From positions 348,861 through 412,860 of the forward strand of contig NZ_JH556658.1 in the NCBI RefSeq assembly GCF_000179595.2: 64,000 nucleotides of DNA, in the 5' to 3' direction. Source of the DNA: Acetivibrio cellulolyticus CD2 (GTDB lineage: Bacteria > Bacillota > Clostridia > Acetivibrionales > Acetivibrionaceae). Under the pieces are notes generated by a model. That model was not told where the DNA came from. It made no database searches and saw only the letters and a program-made list of their open reading frames with translations. The position numbers and the translations under genes are program-made. This document shows, piece by piece, positions 45,255-55,029 of the stretch (position 1 is the first letter of the stretch; each line of letters starts with the position of its first letter).

Positions 45255-46450
45255 AAAAGGAAGTATTTATAATAGGAAGCGGACCTGGAGATATTAAAGA
45301 ACTTACACAAGAGGCGTTAGAATTAATTGCCTCCTGTGATGAGATTTATTCTTTTGGCAGAATTGGTGAACTATTCCACAGTCTTAGGGATAATATTATA
45401 AAATGCTCCATTGTAGATATTGAAGATAGGATTAATCATTCTTCTAAGGCAAAAATAGGAATACTGGTTTCAGGTGATGTGGGCTTTTTCAGTATGGCAA
45501 AAACTCTTTCTGAAAAATTGGACGGTAAATACTCTGTTCATCTGATATGTGGAGTCAGTAGTTTACAATACTTTTGTGCCAAATTAAAAATAGACTATGA
45601 AAACGTCAAGGTAGTAAGTTTGCACGGTAGAAACGCAAACCTGCCTGGTAGTATTGCTTATAACAGATATACATTTGTGCTGACCGGAGGAGAGAATAAT
45701 GCTTCGTATGTGCTTAAGGATTTGGTCAAAAAAGGGCTATCAGGAATAAGGGTTGCAGCAGGAGAAATGCTCTCAATGGTTCAGGAAAGGATCATAATAG
45801 GTACTGTTGAAGAACTGTCGGAAATGGTTTTTAGCAGTTTAACCGTATTGCTCTTTGAAAATGAAAATTATAAAAGTAAGGAAAATGCTCTTTTTGACAG
45901 GGAGTTTATGAGAAATGAAACGCCTATGACTAAACAAGAGGTTAGGTGGGTCAGTATAAATATGCTTGAAATAAACCCGTGTGACATTTTGTTTGATATT
46001 GGTGCGGGAAGTGGTTCTGTTGCTGTAGAAATGGGACGAAAAGCTTATGATGGGCTTGTTTTTGCAATAGAGAAAGAGCAGTCTGCATTTGAGTTGCTTG
46101 AAAAAAACAGGAGTGCTCTTGGTGCGTTAAATGTTATACCAGTTTTTGGGGAAGCGAGTGAGGAAATGCAAAAGCTTCCGATTCCTGATAAAGCCTTTAT
46201 CGGTGGAAGTAGTGGAAACCTCAATTGTATCATTAAATACCTGTATCAAATAAATTCGGAGATAAAATTAGTAATTACAGCAATAACAATTGAGACACTT
46301 GGCATGGCTATGGCTGTGCTCAAGGAAATTGATTTTCATGCGGAGGTTGTCTGTTTAAATAGTGCAAGAAACAAAACTATTGGAGAATATAATCTTATGA
46401 TGGCCAATAATCCCGTTTATATTATCAGAGGTACTGCAAATGAAAAATAA
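45251..46450 (+). CDS. cbiET: Fusion: cobalt-precorrin-7 C5- and cobalt-precorrin-6B C15-methyltransferase
   Basis: 399 residues. The N-terminal CbiE methylase (VFIIGSGPGDIKELT, VSGDVGFFSMAK, GVSSLQYFCAKL) spans about 1-205; the C-terminal CbiT decarboxylating methylase begins near ETPMTKQEVRWVSI with the SAM loop FDIGAGSGSVAVEM. The bifunctional form corresponds to CobL of the aerobic pathway. Overlaps cbiA by 11 bases. Confidence 0.94.
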   Translation: MKKEVFIIGSGPGDIKELTQEALELIASCDEIYSFGRIGELFHSLRDNIIKCSIVDIEDRINHSSKAKIGILVSGDVGFFSMAKTLSEKLDGKYSVHLICGVSSLQYFCAKLKIDYENVKVVSLHGRNANLPGSIAYNRYTFVLTGGENNASYVLKDLVKKGLSGIRVAAGEMLSMVQERIIIGTVEELSEMVFSSLTVLLFENENYKSKENALFDREFMRNETPMTKQEVRWVSINMLEINPCDILFDIGAGSGSVAVEMGRKAYDGLVFAIEKEQSAFELLEKNRSALGALNVIPVFGEASEEMQKLPIPDKAFIGGSSGNLNCIIKYLYQINSEIKLVITAITIETLGMAMAVLKEIDFHAEVVCLNSARNKTIGEYNLMMANNPVYIIRGTANEK

Positions 46451-47810
46451 TAAAATCAACAGGATAATGATTGCAGGAACAAACAGTGGGTGTGGAAAAA
46501 CAACCGTTACATGTGCTGTTTTAAAAGCTTTAATAAAAAGAGGATTGAAAGTGGCTTCTTTTAAGTGCGGGCCTGATTATATCGATCCTATGTTTCATAG
46601 TGAGATTATTGGTACAAAATCGAGAAATATAGATTTGTTTTTATGTGGTGAAAAGCCCTCAAAATATCTTTTTGCCCAAAACAGCAAAAATACTGACATT
46701 TCAGTCATTGAAGGAGTAATGGGTTTTTATGATGGAGTAGGTGCGAATACCTGTGATAACTCATCCTGGGACATTTCAAACAAATTTGGTATTCCTGTTG
46801 TTCTGGTGGTTAATTGCAAGGGTGCTGCCATATCTGTTGCTGCAATGATCAAGGGGTATCTGGACTTTTATAAAAATAACATAACAGCTGTAATTCTCAA
46901 TAATGTCTCCAAGCATATGTTTCAAATATATAAAGAAATGATTGAAAGCAGCCTTGACATTAAGGTAATCGGCTATATGCCGTATGAACCTGATGCGGTT
47001 ATTGAGAGTCGTCATTTAGGGCTTGTTACTGCAAAGGAAATTGATTCATTGCAGGGGAAAATTGAATTGCTTGCCCAAATAGCTGAAGAAACCATTAACA
47101 TTGATTTGTTAGCAGACATAGCAAATAATACGGCTTCTTTTGACTATGAAGAAATAGAAATTGAAAAAACTACAAACGTAAATATTGCAGTTGCCAGAGA
47201 CAAGGCCTTTTGCTTTTACTACGAGGATAGCTTAGAGCTGCTTATGAAAATGGGTGCAAAGCTGATTGACTTTTCGCCCCTTAAAGATCCGTGTCTGCCT
47301 GAAGATGTTGACGGCTTGATTCTAGGTGGGGGATATCCGGAACTGTATCTTGAAAAACTGAACAGGAACATTGGAATATTAAATGACATAAAAGCTGCAT
47401 GGAAGAACAACATTCCGATTTATGCAGAGTGCGGCGGTTATATGTATTTAGGAAGAGAAATCAACACCCATTCTATGACAGGAATTATTGATATGAATTG
47501 TGAAATGACTAAAAAGCTGCAAAACTTTGGTTATATTATTTTAACTGCGAAAGAGGACACATTACTGATGGATTATCAGGAAAGAGTATGTGCTCACGAA
47601 TTCCATTACTCTAAAAGCGATGGAAAATTAGGATGCCTGACAGCAGAAAAAGCAAGCGGGAAAACATGGGAAGCAGGGTACTGTAAAGACAATATTTTTG
47701 CTCTTTATCCCCATATCCATTTCTGGGGGAATATCAATATGGCAAAACGATTTATCAGAAAATGTGAGGAATACAGAAAAAATAAAGGAATAGGTATGAG
47801 GGTAAAATGA
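46440..47810 (+). CDS. cbiA: Cobyrinic acid a,c-diamide synthase
   Basis: Glutamine-dependent amidotransferase of 456 residues. N-terminal P-loop IAGTNSGCGKTTVT, central ATPase domain, and a class I glutamine amidotransferase domain from about 250 with the nucleophile in IYAECGGYMYLG. LILGGGYPEL marks the second domain. Confidence 0.95.
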   Translation: MKNNKINRIMIAGTNSGCGKTTVTCAVLKALIKRGLKVASFKCGPDYIDPMFHSEIIGTKSRNIDLFLCGEKPSKYLFAQNSKNTDISVIEGVMGFYDGVGANTCDNSSWDISNKFGIPVVLVVNCKGAAISVAAMIKGYLDFYKNNITAVILNNVSKHMFQIYKEMIESSLDIKVIGYMPYEPDAVIESRHLGLVTAKEIDSLQGKIELLAQIAEETINIDLLADIANNTASFDYEEIEIEKTTNVNIAVARDKAFCFYYEDSLELLMKMGAKLIDFSPLKDPCLPEDVDGLILGGGYPELYLEKLNRNIGILNDIKAAWKNNIPIYAECGGYMYLGREINTHSMTGIIDMNCEMTKKLQNFGYIILTAKEDTLLMDYQERVCAHEFHYSKSDGKLGCLTAEKASGKTWEAGYCKDNIFALYPHIHFWGNINMAKRFIRKCEEYRKNKGIGMRVK

Positions 47811-47961
47811 TTCTAAAGCCTTTACAAAAATATTTGCAATGACAGCCTAATATGGTAATGTGACAATTTCAGGGGACTTGACAATACATATTGCAGAATA
47901 GCAGCCAAGTGCCGGGAAGATAATGAAAAGCTATTGGGGGCATTAAGAGAGATGATGAAAA
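47811..47961. other. Largest internal gap of the cob operon
   Basis: 151 bp between cbiA and cbiP. A TTGACA occurs at 47878-47883, but no good -10 is found at 16-18 bp, so a secondary promoter is only possible. No riboswitch features are present. Confidence 0.3.
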
Positions 47962-49464
47962 ATGGCTAAAGCAATAATGATACAGGGAACAACCTCAAAT
48001 GCGGGGAAAAGTCTTATAACTGCCGGGCTATGCCGCATTTTAGCACAGGATGGACTTAAGGTGGCACCATTCAAATCGCAGAATATGGCACTAAATTCTT
48101 TTATCACCGAGGATGGACTAGAAATGGGGAGAGCACAGGTTGTGCAGGCTGAGGCGGCGTATAAAAAGCCTGATATAAGGATGAATCCTATTTTGTTGAA
48201 GCCTACAAGCGACAAAGGTGCACAGGTTATCGTAAATGGCGAGGTTATTGGAAATTTGAATGCTATGGATTATTATAAAAACAAAACAAAATATATTCCG
48301 GAAATAATGAAAAGCTATAGCTCGCTTGTAAATGAGAATGATATTATTGTGATTGAGGGGGCAGGTAGTCCGGCAGAAATAAACTTAAAAGAAAATGACA
48401 TTGTCAATATGGGTATGGCAAAGATGGCAAATGCACCTGTTTTAATTGTAGGTGATATTGACAGGGGCGGAGTTTTTGCATCCCTTTACGGAACCTATAT
48501 GCTGCAGGATGAGACCGAAAGAAAGTACATCAAAGGAAATATAATCAATAAGTTCAGGGGAGATGTCAAGATACTCGAACCGGGGCTTAAAATGCTTGAA
48601 GCTCTTATTCCTGTTCCGACAATTGGTGTTGTTCCTTATTTGAATCTGAAAATAGACGATGAAGATAGCTTTTCCGATGTTTTTCACAACAATGGCATTG
48701 TATCTGATGTTGATATAGGTGTTATAAGGTTACCTAAAATATCGAATTTTACAGACTTTAACGCTTTTGATATAGCACTTGGGATTAAAGTTAGGTATAT
48801 TTCGGATGTAAAAGAGTTTAGAAATCCTGATTTACTTATATTGCCAGGTACAAAGAACACCATTGAAGACTTGAAATGGCTTAGAGAAAGTGGACTTGAA
48901 GCAGAGATATTGAAATATGCGAGTAAGGGAGATCCGGTGTTTGGAATATGTGGAGGCTTTCAAATGCTTTGCAAAACTCTGAAAGATCCTCATAATGTTG
49001 AGGGTGGAGGCGAGATTAAGGGTTTAGGCCTTATTGATGCTGATACAATATTCGAAAGAGAAAAGACCAGAACAAGGGTCACTGGTACTTTTTTAAACTC
49101 AGGTGGTATCTTTGCTGCACTTAACAGCATAAGCTTTGAAGGTTATGAAATACATATGGGAATAACAAAGACAGAGGGCTTTTTATCAAAGTTAAAAAGC
49201 TTTGACGGACGGGAAAAAACAGACGGAATATGCCAGGGAAACGTCTATGGAAGCTATGTTCACGGTATTTTTGACAGTGAAGAGGTTTTAATCCCGATGA
49301 TAAAAGCTTTATACAACAAGAAGGGACTAAAATACAATGAAACTTCCACAGTTGATATAAAAGCACATAAACAAAATGAATACAACAAATTAGCAACCGA
49401 GCTTCGGAAATCACTTGATATGGAGTATATTTATAAAATCATTGGAGATGGTATTAGTTTATGA
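47962..49464 (+). CDS. cbiP: Cobyric acid synthase
   Basis: Glutamine-dependent amidotransferase of 500 residues amidating four side chains of adenosyl-cobyrinic acid diamide. [21 protein letters not shown] is the dethiobiotin-synthetase-like P-loop; the amidotransferase nucleophile is in [20 protein letters not shown] holds the histidine. Overlaps cobO by four bases. Confidence 0.96.
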   Translation: MAKAIMIQGTTSNAGKSLITAGLCRILAQDGLKVAPFKSQNMALNSFITEDGLEMGRAQVVQAEAAYKKPDIRMNPILLKPTSDKGAQVIVNGEVIGNLNAMDYYKNKTKYIPEIMKSYSSLVNENDIIVIEGAGSPAEINLKENDIVNMGMAKMANAPVLIVGDIDRGGVFASLYGTYMLQDETERKYIKGNIINKFRGDVKILEPGLKMLEALIPVPTIGVVPYLNLKIDDEDSFSDVFHNNGIVSDVDIGVIRLPKISNFTDFNAFDIALGIKVRYISDVKEFRNPDLLILPGTKNTIEDLKWLRESGLEAEILKYASKGDPVFGICGGFQMLCKTLKDPHNVEGGGEIKGLGLIDADTIFEREKTRTRVTGTFLNSGGIFAALNSISFEGYEIHMGITKTEGFLSKLKSFDGREKTDGICQGNVYGSYVHGIFDSEEVLIPMIKALYNKKGLKYNETSTVDIKAHKQNEYNKLATELRKSLDMEYIYKIIGDGISL

Positions 49465-49985
49465 GAGGGCTTATTCATATTTATTGCGGTGACGGTAAAG
49501 GCAAAACAACTGCAGCGTTAGGTCTTGCATTGCGTGCTAGTGGCAGCGGTTATACGGTAATTCTGGCTCAGTTTTTAAAGTCACGGATTACAAGCGAGTT
49601 GAATGTTTTAAACAAAATGGAAAGGGTAGTGGTTTTAAGGGGTGAAAAGCCGGGCAAATTTACATGGAATTTAAGTGAGGAGGAGAAAACAGAACTGAAA
49701 AGAGAAAACAACAGAATCTTTGAAAAAGCAATTTCTTATATAGAAGAAGATAAAAAAACGCTTGTAATATTTGATGAGATTATAGGAGCAATTGAAAAAA
49801 ACCTTATTGATAGAGAAGTTGTATTGGATTACCTGAAAACTAAACCGCTCTTGGCTGAAGTAGTTTTCACAGGCAGAAACCCTGATAAGGAACTTCTCAG
49901 CTTGGCGGATTATGTTTCCGAAATCAAAAAAGTAAAGCATCCGTTTGATAGAGGCATTAAAGCAAGAGAGGGGATTGAATGTTGA
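49461..49985 (+). CDS. cobO: Cob(I)yrinic acid a,c-diamide adenosyltransferase
   Basis: BtuR/CobO-family adenosyltransferase of 174 residues. P-loop [14 protein letters not shown], then [10 protein letters not shown] and [14 protein letters not shown] typical of the family. In the operon it supplies the adenosyl form needed by CbiP. Overlaps cbiC by seven bases. Confidence 0.94.
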   Translation: MRGLIHIYCGDGKGKTTAALGLALRASGSGYTVILAQFLKSRITSELNVLNKMERVVVLRGEKPGKFTWNLSEEEKTELKRENNRIFEKAISYIEEDKKTLVIFDEIIGAIEKNLIDREVVLDYLKTKPLLAEVVFTGRNPDKELLSLADYVSEIKKVKHPFDRGIKAREGIEC

Positions 49986-50614
49986 TGAATAACTATAAAC
50001 CTAATGAAATTGAAAAGAAAAGCTTTGAAATAATAACTGAGGAAATGGGCAAGATTGAGCTGGATGAGAATGTTTTACCTATTGTTAAGAGAGTAATTCA
50101 TACTACTGCAGATTTTGATTACTTACATAATCTTTGCTTTTCAGAAAATGTTATTAATACGGCGCTTGAAGCCATTAAAAGTGGTACGGATATTGTGACA
50201 GACACAAACATGGCATTGTCAGGAATAAACAAGGCGGCTCTTGCTAAAGCCGGTGGAAGGGTATATTGCTTTATGGCGGATGAAGATGTTGCAAAGAGGG
50301 CGATAGAGCAAAACTCAACTCGTGCATGTGCATCTATGGAAAAGGCAGCAGAATTGGGAAAGCCGCTTATTTTTGCTGTAGGCAATGCACCAACTGCTCT
50401 TATTAAACTGGATGAACTGGTAAGGAATAATAAAATAAAGCCTGCTTTGATTATTGGTGTTCCGGTAGGCTTTGTAAATGTTGTTGATTCAAAAGAGCTT
50501 ATTATGAAAAGCGGTGTGCCATATATTGTTGCAAGAGGTCGAAAAGGAGGAAGCAACGTAGCTGCTGCTATTGTAAATGCTCTTTTATATATGGCGTTTC
50601 CACGTGAAAATTAA
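49979..50614 (+). CDS. cbiC: Cobalt-precorrin-8 methylmutase
   Basis: Moves the C11 methyl to C12 to give cobyrinic acid. 211 residues; catalytic histidine in VIHTTADFDY, then DTNMALSGINK and the C-terminal ARGRKGGSNVAAAIVNALL. Last recognisable gene of the cob operon; a stem CTGCTA/TAGCAG follows at about 50637 but lacks a T-run, so the terminator is unclear. Confidence 0.95.
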   Translation: MLMNNYKPNEIEKKSFEIITEEMGKIELDENVLPIVKRVIHTTADFDYLHNLCFSENVINTALEAIKSGTDIVTDTNMALSGINKAALAKAGGRVYCFMADEDVAKRAIEQNSTRACASMEKAAELGKPLIFAVGNAPTALIKLDELVRNNKIKPALIIGVPVGFVNVVDSKELIMKSGVPYIVARGRKGGSNVAAAIVNALLYMAFPREN

Positions 50615-50766
50615 GAAAGTTTTTGAATTCTATTATGCTGCTATAGCTTTAGCAGTCATTGAAACATGCTAGAAAAGTCAATTAACTAAATGCCGAGATT
50701 ATGATATATTAATCTACAGTAATTAAAGTCACGAAGGTTTTTGTAATTCATAAAAAAGTTTATCTA

Positions 50767-51033
50767 TTAACTTTGGGACGAACCTGAAGAGGATGCTACA
50801 TAGGGCAGCTCTTTTTTAGGTTTTGTGCTATTCCTTGAATTGGTGCTATCGGTACGCTCGTACGGTTTGTAACCAAGATGTTGATCCACCTCAGCCTCTA
50901 AAATGCTTTGGATATTACCCCCTAGCAGATTTTTTAATGTTTCTTGAACATCTTCAGCAGACTGGATGTTGTACTCTTGGACCAATGCTGAAAGTCCTAC
51001 GGAAGGTTTTGAATCATTCGTTATCTGCATCAT
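50767..51033 (-). pseudogene. N-terminal fragment of an IS256-family transposase
   Basis: About 75 residues match the start of IS256 transposases (LSALVQEYNIQSAEDVQETL..LGGNIQSILEAEVDQHLGYKPYERTDSTNSRN). The frame then runs into unrelated codons and stops, so about 80 percent of the gene, including the DDE site, is missing. Its start overlaps the end of the regulator fragment on its left border in the same orientation. Confidence 0.85.
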
Positions 51034-51437
51034 TTGCTAGCTTCAGATTTTTTCTTGTTTTCTAAATAGTGCTTCTTCATACATTCAAAGCTTATATCAC
51101 TAATGTCATGTTCTATCTTGCATGAATCTTGATAGGCAGTCGCTTCATCAACACCTAGTACCATCAAAAAATTAGCAATAATAATATGTCGTTCATACAT
51201 ACGTTCCGCGATTTTGCTACCTTTATCAGTCAACGTAATAAAACCGTTATCATCCATTTCAATAAACCCATTTTCGCGGAATTGCTTCATTACTACACTC
51301 ACGGAGTATGTATAGTTTTTATTTGGAGGCAGAGGGATGAAATACACATGGCTTGAAGAATATTGTCTTTCTAAGAAGGGCGTTGTAAAAGAATACAAAC
51401 CCGAATGGGATGCAACAAGGTATATGATTAAAGACAA
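51030..51437 (-). pseudogene. 5'-truncated MntR/DtxR-family regulator
   Basis: From about residue 43 the ORF matches the second half of the helix-turn-helix and the dimerisation domain of a DtxR/MntR regulator (YSVSVVMKQFRENGFIEMDDNGFITLTDKGSKIAERMYERH, then LGVDEATAYQDSCKIEHDIS). The first 42 residues are the opposite strand of the adjoining YjbR-like fragment and not regulator sequence. The first DNA-binding helices are therefore lost, and it should be non-functional. Confidence 0.75.
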
Positions 51438-51600
51438 AATATTTGTGCTTCAAGGTGGTCCTAATGCAGTATTAATGGTCTCTTCAGCTTTCCTCATTCA
51501 GACTCAGGCAGCGGCATGGTTTATTAAGGCAAACCGAAGATTGACTCTTTTTTCGGCCAAGGATCAATCAGTAAATGCAAAAGAAGGAATATGGATCTAG
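51337..51600 (+). pseudogene. MmcQ/YjbR-family fragment
   Basis: The first 40 residues (MKYTWLEEYCLSKKGVVKEYKPEWDATRY..DKIFVLQGG) look like the start of an MmcQ/YjbR-like protein, which is normally about 115 residues. After GG the frame continues with unrelated sequence to 87 residues. Overlaps the truncated regulator on the other strand, so a deletion or rearrangement joined the two. Confidence 0.55.
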
Positions 51601-51609
51601 GTATAAATT

Positions 51610-51641
51610 AAGGTCTGAACCCATGCCCGGAATCAGACCTT
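51610..51641. terminator. Bidirectional terminator
   Basis: AAGGTCTGA (51610-51618) and TCAGACCTT (51633-51641) form a perfect nine-bp stem with A and T tracts outside. It sits between the convergent YjbR fragment and the SDR gene. Confidence 0.75.
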
Positions 51642-51651
51642 TTGATTAATA

Positions 51652-52410
51652 TTAAACCGATGTATATCCGCCATCAACTTTTATATTCTGACCGGTAATA
51701 TAGGAAGCTTCATCACTTGCAAGGAAAATAGCGGCAGGGTTTAATTCGCCTTCATTGCCATAACGCCCAAGCGGGACAGATGATTTCATGAAATTGGTAA
51801 ATGCTTCGGTTTTTAATGTATCAATAGTCAATTCTGTTTCAAAGTATCCGGGGCTAATAGCATTGCAGGTAATATTATATTTGGCTAATTCAGCTGCGAC
51901 AGCTCTAGTAAAGTTAATAACGCCACCTTTGGATGAATGATATGCGACCGTATCCATGACAGTATTACCAACCTGTCCATATATGGAAGCGATATTAATA
52001 ATTCGGCCATATTTGTTTTCAACCATATTTTTTGAGAATGCTCTTGTTACTTTGAATACACTGGTTAAATCTGCATCGATGGTGAAGTTCCAGTCATCAT
52101 CGGTCATATCCAGTATGCCTGCGTTTCTTGCGGCTCCTGCGTTATTGACCAGAATATCTACTTTTCCATACTCTTTAATTGCAGCTTCAGCTGCTTTGTT
52201 TACATCTTCCGTTTTGGTAACATCACATTGTATGGGCAGGCACCTGACTCCTTTAGACATGAAATCAGCAGCTATTGCCTCCAGTCTTTCAATTCTTCTA
52301 GCCATGAGAACCAAATCGGCACCCTGCCCCGCAAAACCATGCACCATCTGAAGACCTAAACCTGAAGAAGCCCCTGTCACTACAACTACGCGATTTTTTA
52401 GCGAAAACAT
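51652..52410 (-). CDS. Short-chain dehydrogenase/reductase
   Basis: Classical SDR of 252 residues, NAD(P)-dependent. Nucleotide loop TGASSGLGLQM (about 12-22), NNAGAARNAG, catalytic Ser region IINIASIYGQVG, YHSSKGG (Tyr and Lys) and the C-terminal SYITGQNIKVDGGYTSV. Similar to FabG and gluconate 5-dehydrogenase types; substrate unknown. ATG at 52410 is chosen for the AGGAGG just upstream instead of the in-frame ATG at 52458. Intact in a region of gene fragments. Confidence 0.9.
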   Translation of the reverse strand: MFSLKNRVVVVTGASSGLGLQMVHGFAGQGADLVLMARRIERLEAIAADFMSKGVRCLPIQCDVTKTEDVNKAAEAAIKEYGKVDILVNNAGAARNAGILDMTDDDWNFTIDADLTSVFKVTRAFSKNMVENKYGRIINIASIYGQVGNTVMDTVAYHSSKGGVINFTRAVAAELAKYNITCNAISPGYFETELTIDTLKTEAFTNFMKSSVPLGRYGNEGELNPAAIFLASDEASYITGQNIKVDGGYTSV

Positions 52411-52684
52411 AGTATCCCTCCTAAAAACACAAACGATTATTATTAATTTATCAAACAAATAATAGCATTTGCCTTAAGCTAATACTATTCGTTCAATGAA
52501 TACTAATTATTAATACCCATTTAGTTAGGATTTATATCATGGAATTCCATGTGATTTTTTATGGGGTGAAATATAATGATTATGCAATAAATGTAAAAAG
52601 AATATTGGAAAATAGTGTGTTACTTTTACAATTAAAATGAGACTAAGGAATCCGCCGAAATCTGTTGAACGTATAGTGCCTTTT

Positions 52685-53050
52685 TTATTTATTGGTAGTT
52701 TCCAACGCGTGTTTGTCTAAAACAGTTATACCTTTCGGGGTTAACTTAATAATTCCTTGCCTTTGCATATTCGATAATTCCCTTGATATAGAAGGACGTG
52801 TACTTCCAATAAGATCAGCAATATCAGACCTTGTATGCCTGCATTTCAAATCCAGGCTTTTTTGCTTTTGGCTTTCATCCAGCAGATAACACGACAGCCT
52901 TTGGCGGATTGTGCGATGAGAAAGCATTTTGACTTTTCTGTTCAGATAAATAATTCTTTCAGACAGGCTTTTGATTAAATTCCTCTGGAAATTATGGCCT
53001 TTTTCGCATAATTCGAGAATATCTGTAGACGATGGCTGTTTATTCAGCAA
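52685..53050 (-). pseudogene. C-terminal fragment of a Crp/Fnr-family regulator
   Basis: 121 codons covering the dimer helix and winged helix (SHRTIRQRLSCYLLDES, RSDIADLIGSTRPSISRELSNMQRQGIIKL). The N-terminal cyclic-nucleotide-like domain (about 110 residues) is missing. In-frame sequence upstream runs only a few more codons (ETGIVLLNK) into the end of the hydrogenase gene before a stop, so the gene was probably cut at that junction. A minimal functional DNA-binding protein cannot be excluded. Confidence 0.65.
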
Positions 53051-53052
53051 GA

Positions 53053-54435
53053 CTATTCCCGTTTCAGCAGCTCAGAAACATGCCTGTTTTGAACGATCTC
53101 TTCGATAGAATGGATACCCGATTGTCTGAGTACTATCATTACGTTCATATTATCAAAAGGTGTCAGGATATATGAATCCTCCCCAGTTTCGTTAACTATC
53201 CTTGTTGCCCTGTCTGCATCTATGTTTGTCTTCGGGCCACCGACACAGCCTCCCGAGCAACCCATGCCTTCTATGAAATTCGCGTCTATTTCTTCTCCCG
53301 CATTTAGCCTGTCCAAGAGCTCCTTACAGTTTTTAACGCCGTCGACGCGCTTCGATTTGAGCTTGATGACCCTGCTTGGTTCAAGCCTGTTGACGACAGT
53401 TTTTACTGAAAAGCTCACACCTCCTGTTTTTGCATAAAGCCTCCCACCTAGGGACGCCTGATCCTTTTCGTCGCCGGGAAGATCTTTCGGATGTATTTCG
53501 AGAGCGTTAAAGATCTCAGCAAGCTCTCTGAAATTAATTACGAAATCAATGGCTCCGTGCAGTTCAGGTTCGTTGATCTCAGCTTTTTTTGCTATGCATG
53601 GAGCGAAAAAGACGACTGCGGCGTCCTTGTACAATTCCTTTAGGAACCTGCCCGATGCGATCATGGGGGAGACTGATGGGGACATATGCCTATACATTTC
53701 TGGGTAGCCTTTCCTGGTCAGATTGAACCACACCGGGCAGCAGCAGCTGGTCAGGAAGAAATCTTTTTCTGTTTTGACGAGGCTGCTGAACTCGAACGCC
53801 TCGCGTATAGATAGAATATCTGCAAACATGGCGACTTCGATCATGTCTTCAAAGCCCATTACCCTGAAGGCTGATCTTAGCTGCCCCAAAGTTACATCTT
53901 CGCCGAACTGTCCAGCTATGGCAGGTGCAACTACGGCAAAAACCTTTCTGCTTTTGCTCTTCAGCAGGTCGATCAGCGGGATGAACTCGATCTTGTCGGC
54001 CAGTGCTCCGAAATCACAACTGACTACACATCCGCCGCAGCTCAGGCATTTATTGTTCTCAATGACGGGGCCTTCATTCCTTCTGTAGATCTGGGCCTCA
54101 TATTTGCAATGGCCGCTGCAGTCGGGGTCTTCGCAGTATTTGCAGGCACCGTCTATTTTCGCGATAATCGTTTCACCAACTGCTTCGGATTTCTTTACGA
54201 TATCAAGCTCGTCTGAGAACTCTCTGCCGCCCTTCGGATCCAGCCCCATCGCAATTCGGATATGATCCTTTATAAAAGGCAGATCCTGATCCGTAAAGTT
54301 ATATTTGACCCTGATATCATCAGCAAGCTTATTAAGATCGTCGGCAGTATTAAGGCGGTCGTTCCAATACATTTCTACGATCTCACCGAAAATTTTCATT
54401 CTTTTTTCCTGAAAACCGGCAAAGCGGTTGGCCAT
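53053..54435 (-). CDS. [FeFe]-hydrogenase-like iron-sulfur protein
   Basis: 460 residues. A helical N-terminal 100 residues precede two cysteine-rich clusters (CKYCEDPDCSGHC and NKCLSCGGCVVSCDFGAL), then the H-cluster domain: L1 LTSCCCPVWFNL, L2 FAPCIAKKAE and L3 FIEGMGCSGGCVGGP, so all four H-cluster cysteines are present. L2 has APC instead of the MPC seen in many catalytic enzymes and L3 lacks the usual triple glycine. It may be a catalytic or a sensory type. Codon use is visibly more GC-rich than in neighbours, which suggests horizontal transfer. A Crp/Fnr fragment lies immediately downstream. Confidence 0.85.
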   Translation of the reverse strand: MANRFAGFQEKRMKIFGEIVEMYWNDRLNTADDLNKLADDIRVKYNFTDQDLPFIKDHIRIAMGLDPKGGREFSDELDIVKKSEAVGETIIAKIDGACKYCEDPDCSGHCKYEAQIYRRNEGPVIENNKCLSCGGCVVSCDFGALADKIEFIPLIDLLKSKSRKVFAVVAPAIAGQFGEDVTLGQLRSAFRVMGFEDMIEVAMFADILSIREAFEFSSLVKTEKDFFLTSCCCPVWFNLTRKGYPEMYRHMSPSVSPMIASGRFLKELYKDAAVVFFAPCIAKKAEINEPELHGAIDFVINFRELAEIFNALEIHPKDLPGDEKDQASLGGRLYAKTGGVSFSVKTVVNRLEPSRVIKLKSKRVDGVKNCKELLDRLNAGEEIDANFIEGMGCSGGCVGGPKTNIDADRATRIVNETGEDSYILTPFDNMNVMIVLRQSGIHSIEEIVQNRHVSELLKRE

Positions 54436-54919
54436 AAAATATCACCCCGTCTTATGTAATGTGATTTGACATTTATAGATTGCCCAACAGATTTAAAAAT
54501 AACATATTGAACATGGGTTTGGCAACTATTTTAATATGATTTCAACGAAATAAGTAAACACAAAAATTTAACTAAAAAGTGAAAATAATTAGGGACTATC
54601 ATTTGTGTATTTTGCTATTTGAGTCTAGTAGTTTGTAAAGCTTCATTTGCTTTGCAAATCTACTTCTTCTGCTTGTGGTTCGCACACCAAGAAATTTAGT
54701 CTTTGTAGACCACTAGTCCCATTAGGTAGGTTCCGTTTTAATGATGATTATAGCAAATTTTCATTATTTTATATAGTAATAAATTGTCAATTAGCTATTA
54801 GTAAAAATGTTATAAGTTCTGTAAGTATTGATTTACTATCATAGTTATCTTCTGTTGTTCCCAGGTTATATCCAAAAGGAATAAAAATAAATTAAAAAAA
54901 CAAAAATTATTTCGTACAC
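54436..54919. other. Non-coding spacer with small hairpins
   Basis: No ORF is convincing. ATTTGC-TTT-GCAAAT (about 54647-54661) and GTCT/AGAC pairs occur just ahead of a strong plus-strand terminator, so a short plus-strand transcript may come from here. On the minus strand a stop-ended stretch ending CEPQAEEVDLQSK looks peptide-like but has no start. Confidence 0.35.
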
Positions 54920-54960
54920 CCCCCTCGCTTTTTCGGCTTAAAAGTGAGGGGGATTTTTTT
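54920..54960 (+). terminator. Strong intrinsic terminator
   Basis: CCCCCTCGCTTTT (54920-54932) pairs with AAAAGTGAGGGGG (54940-54952) in 13 pairs with one G-U, followed by seven Ts. It terminates plus-strand transcription, yet no plus-strand gene lies in the preceding 3.3 kb. Confidence 0.9.
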
Positions 54961-55029
54961 GCCCTTATTTTGTACTTTGAAAACTTAAAATACAGTATAT
55001 CAGGAAAACTACCTTTGCCACCAGAAGGG

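Noticed and set aside
47878-47910. Internal promoter before cbiP
   Set aside because: TTGACA is present, but no -10 hexamer lies at 16-18 bp.
54647-54844. 65-codon plus-strand ORF in the spacer after the hydrogenase gene
   Set aside because: No ribosome binding site, and its first part is hairpin sequence; no family pattern.
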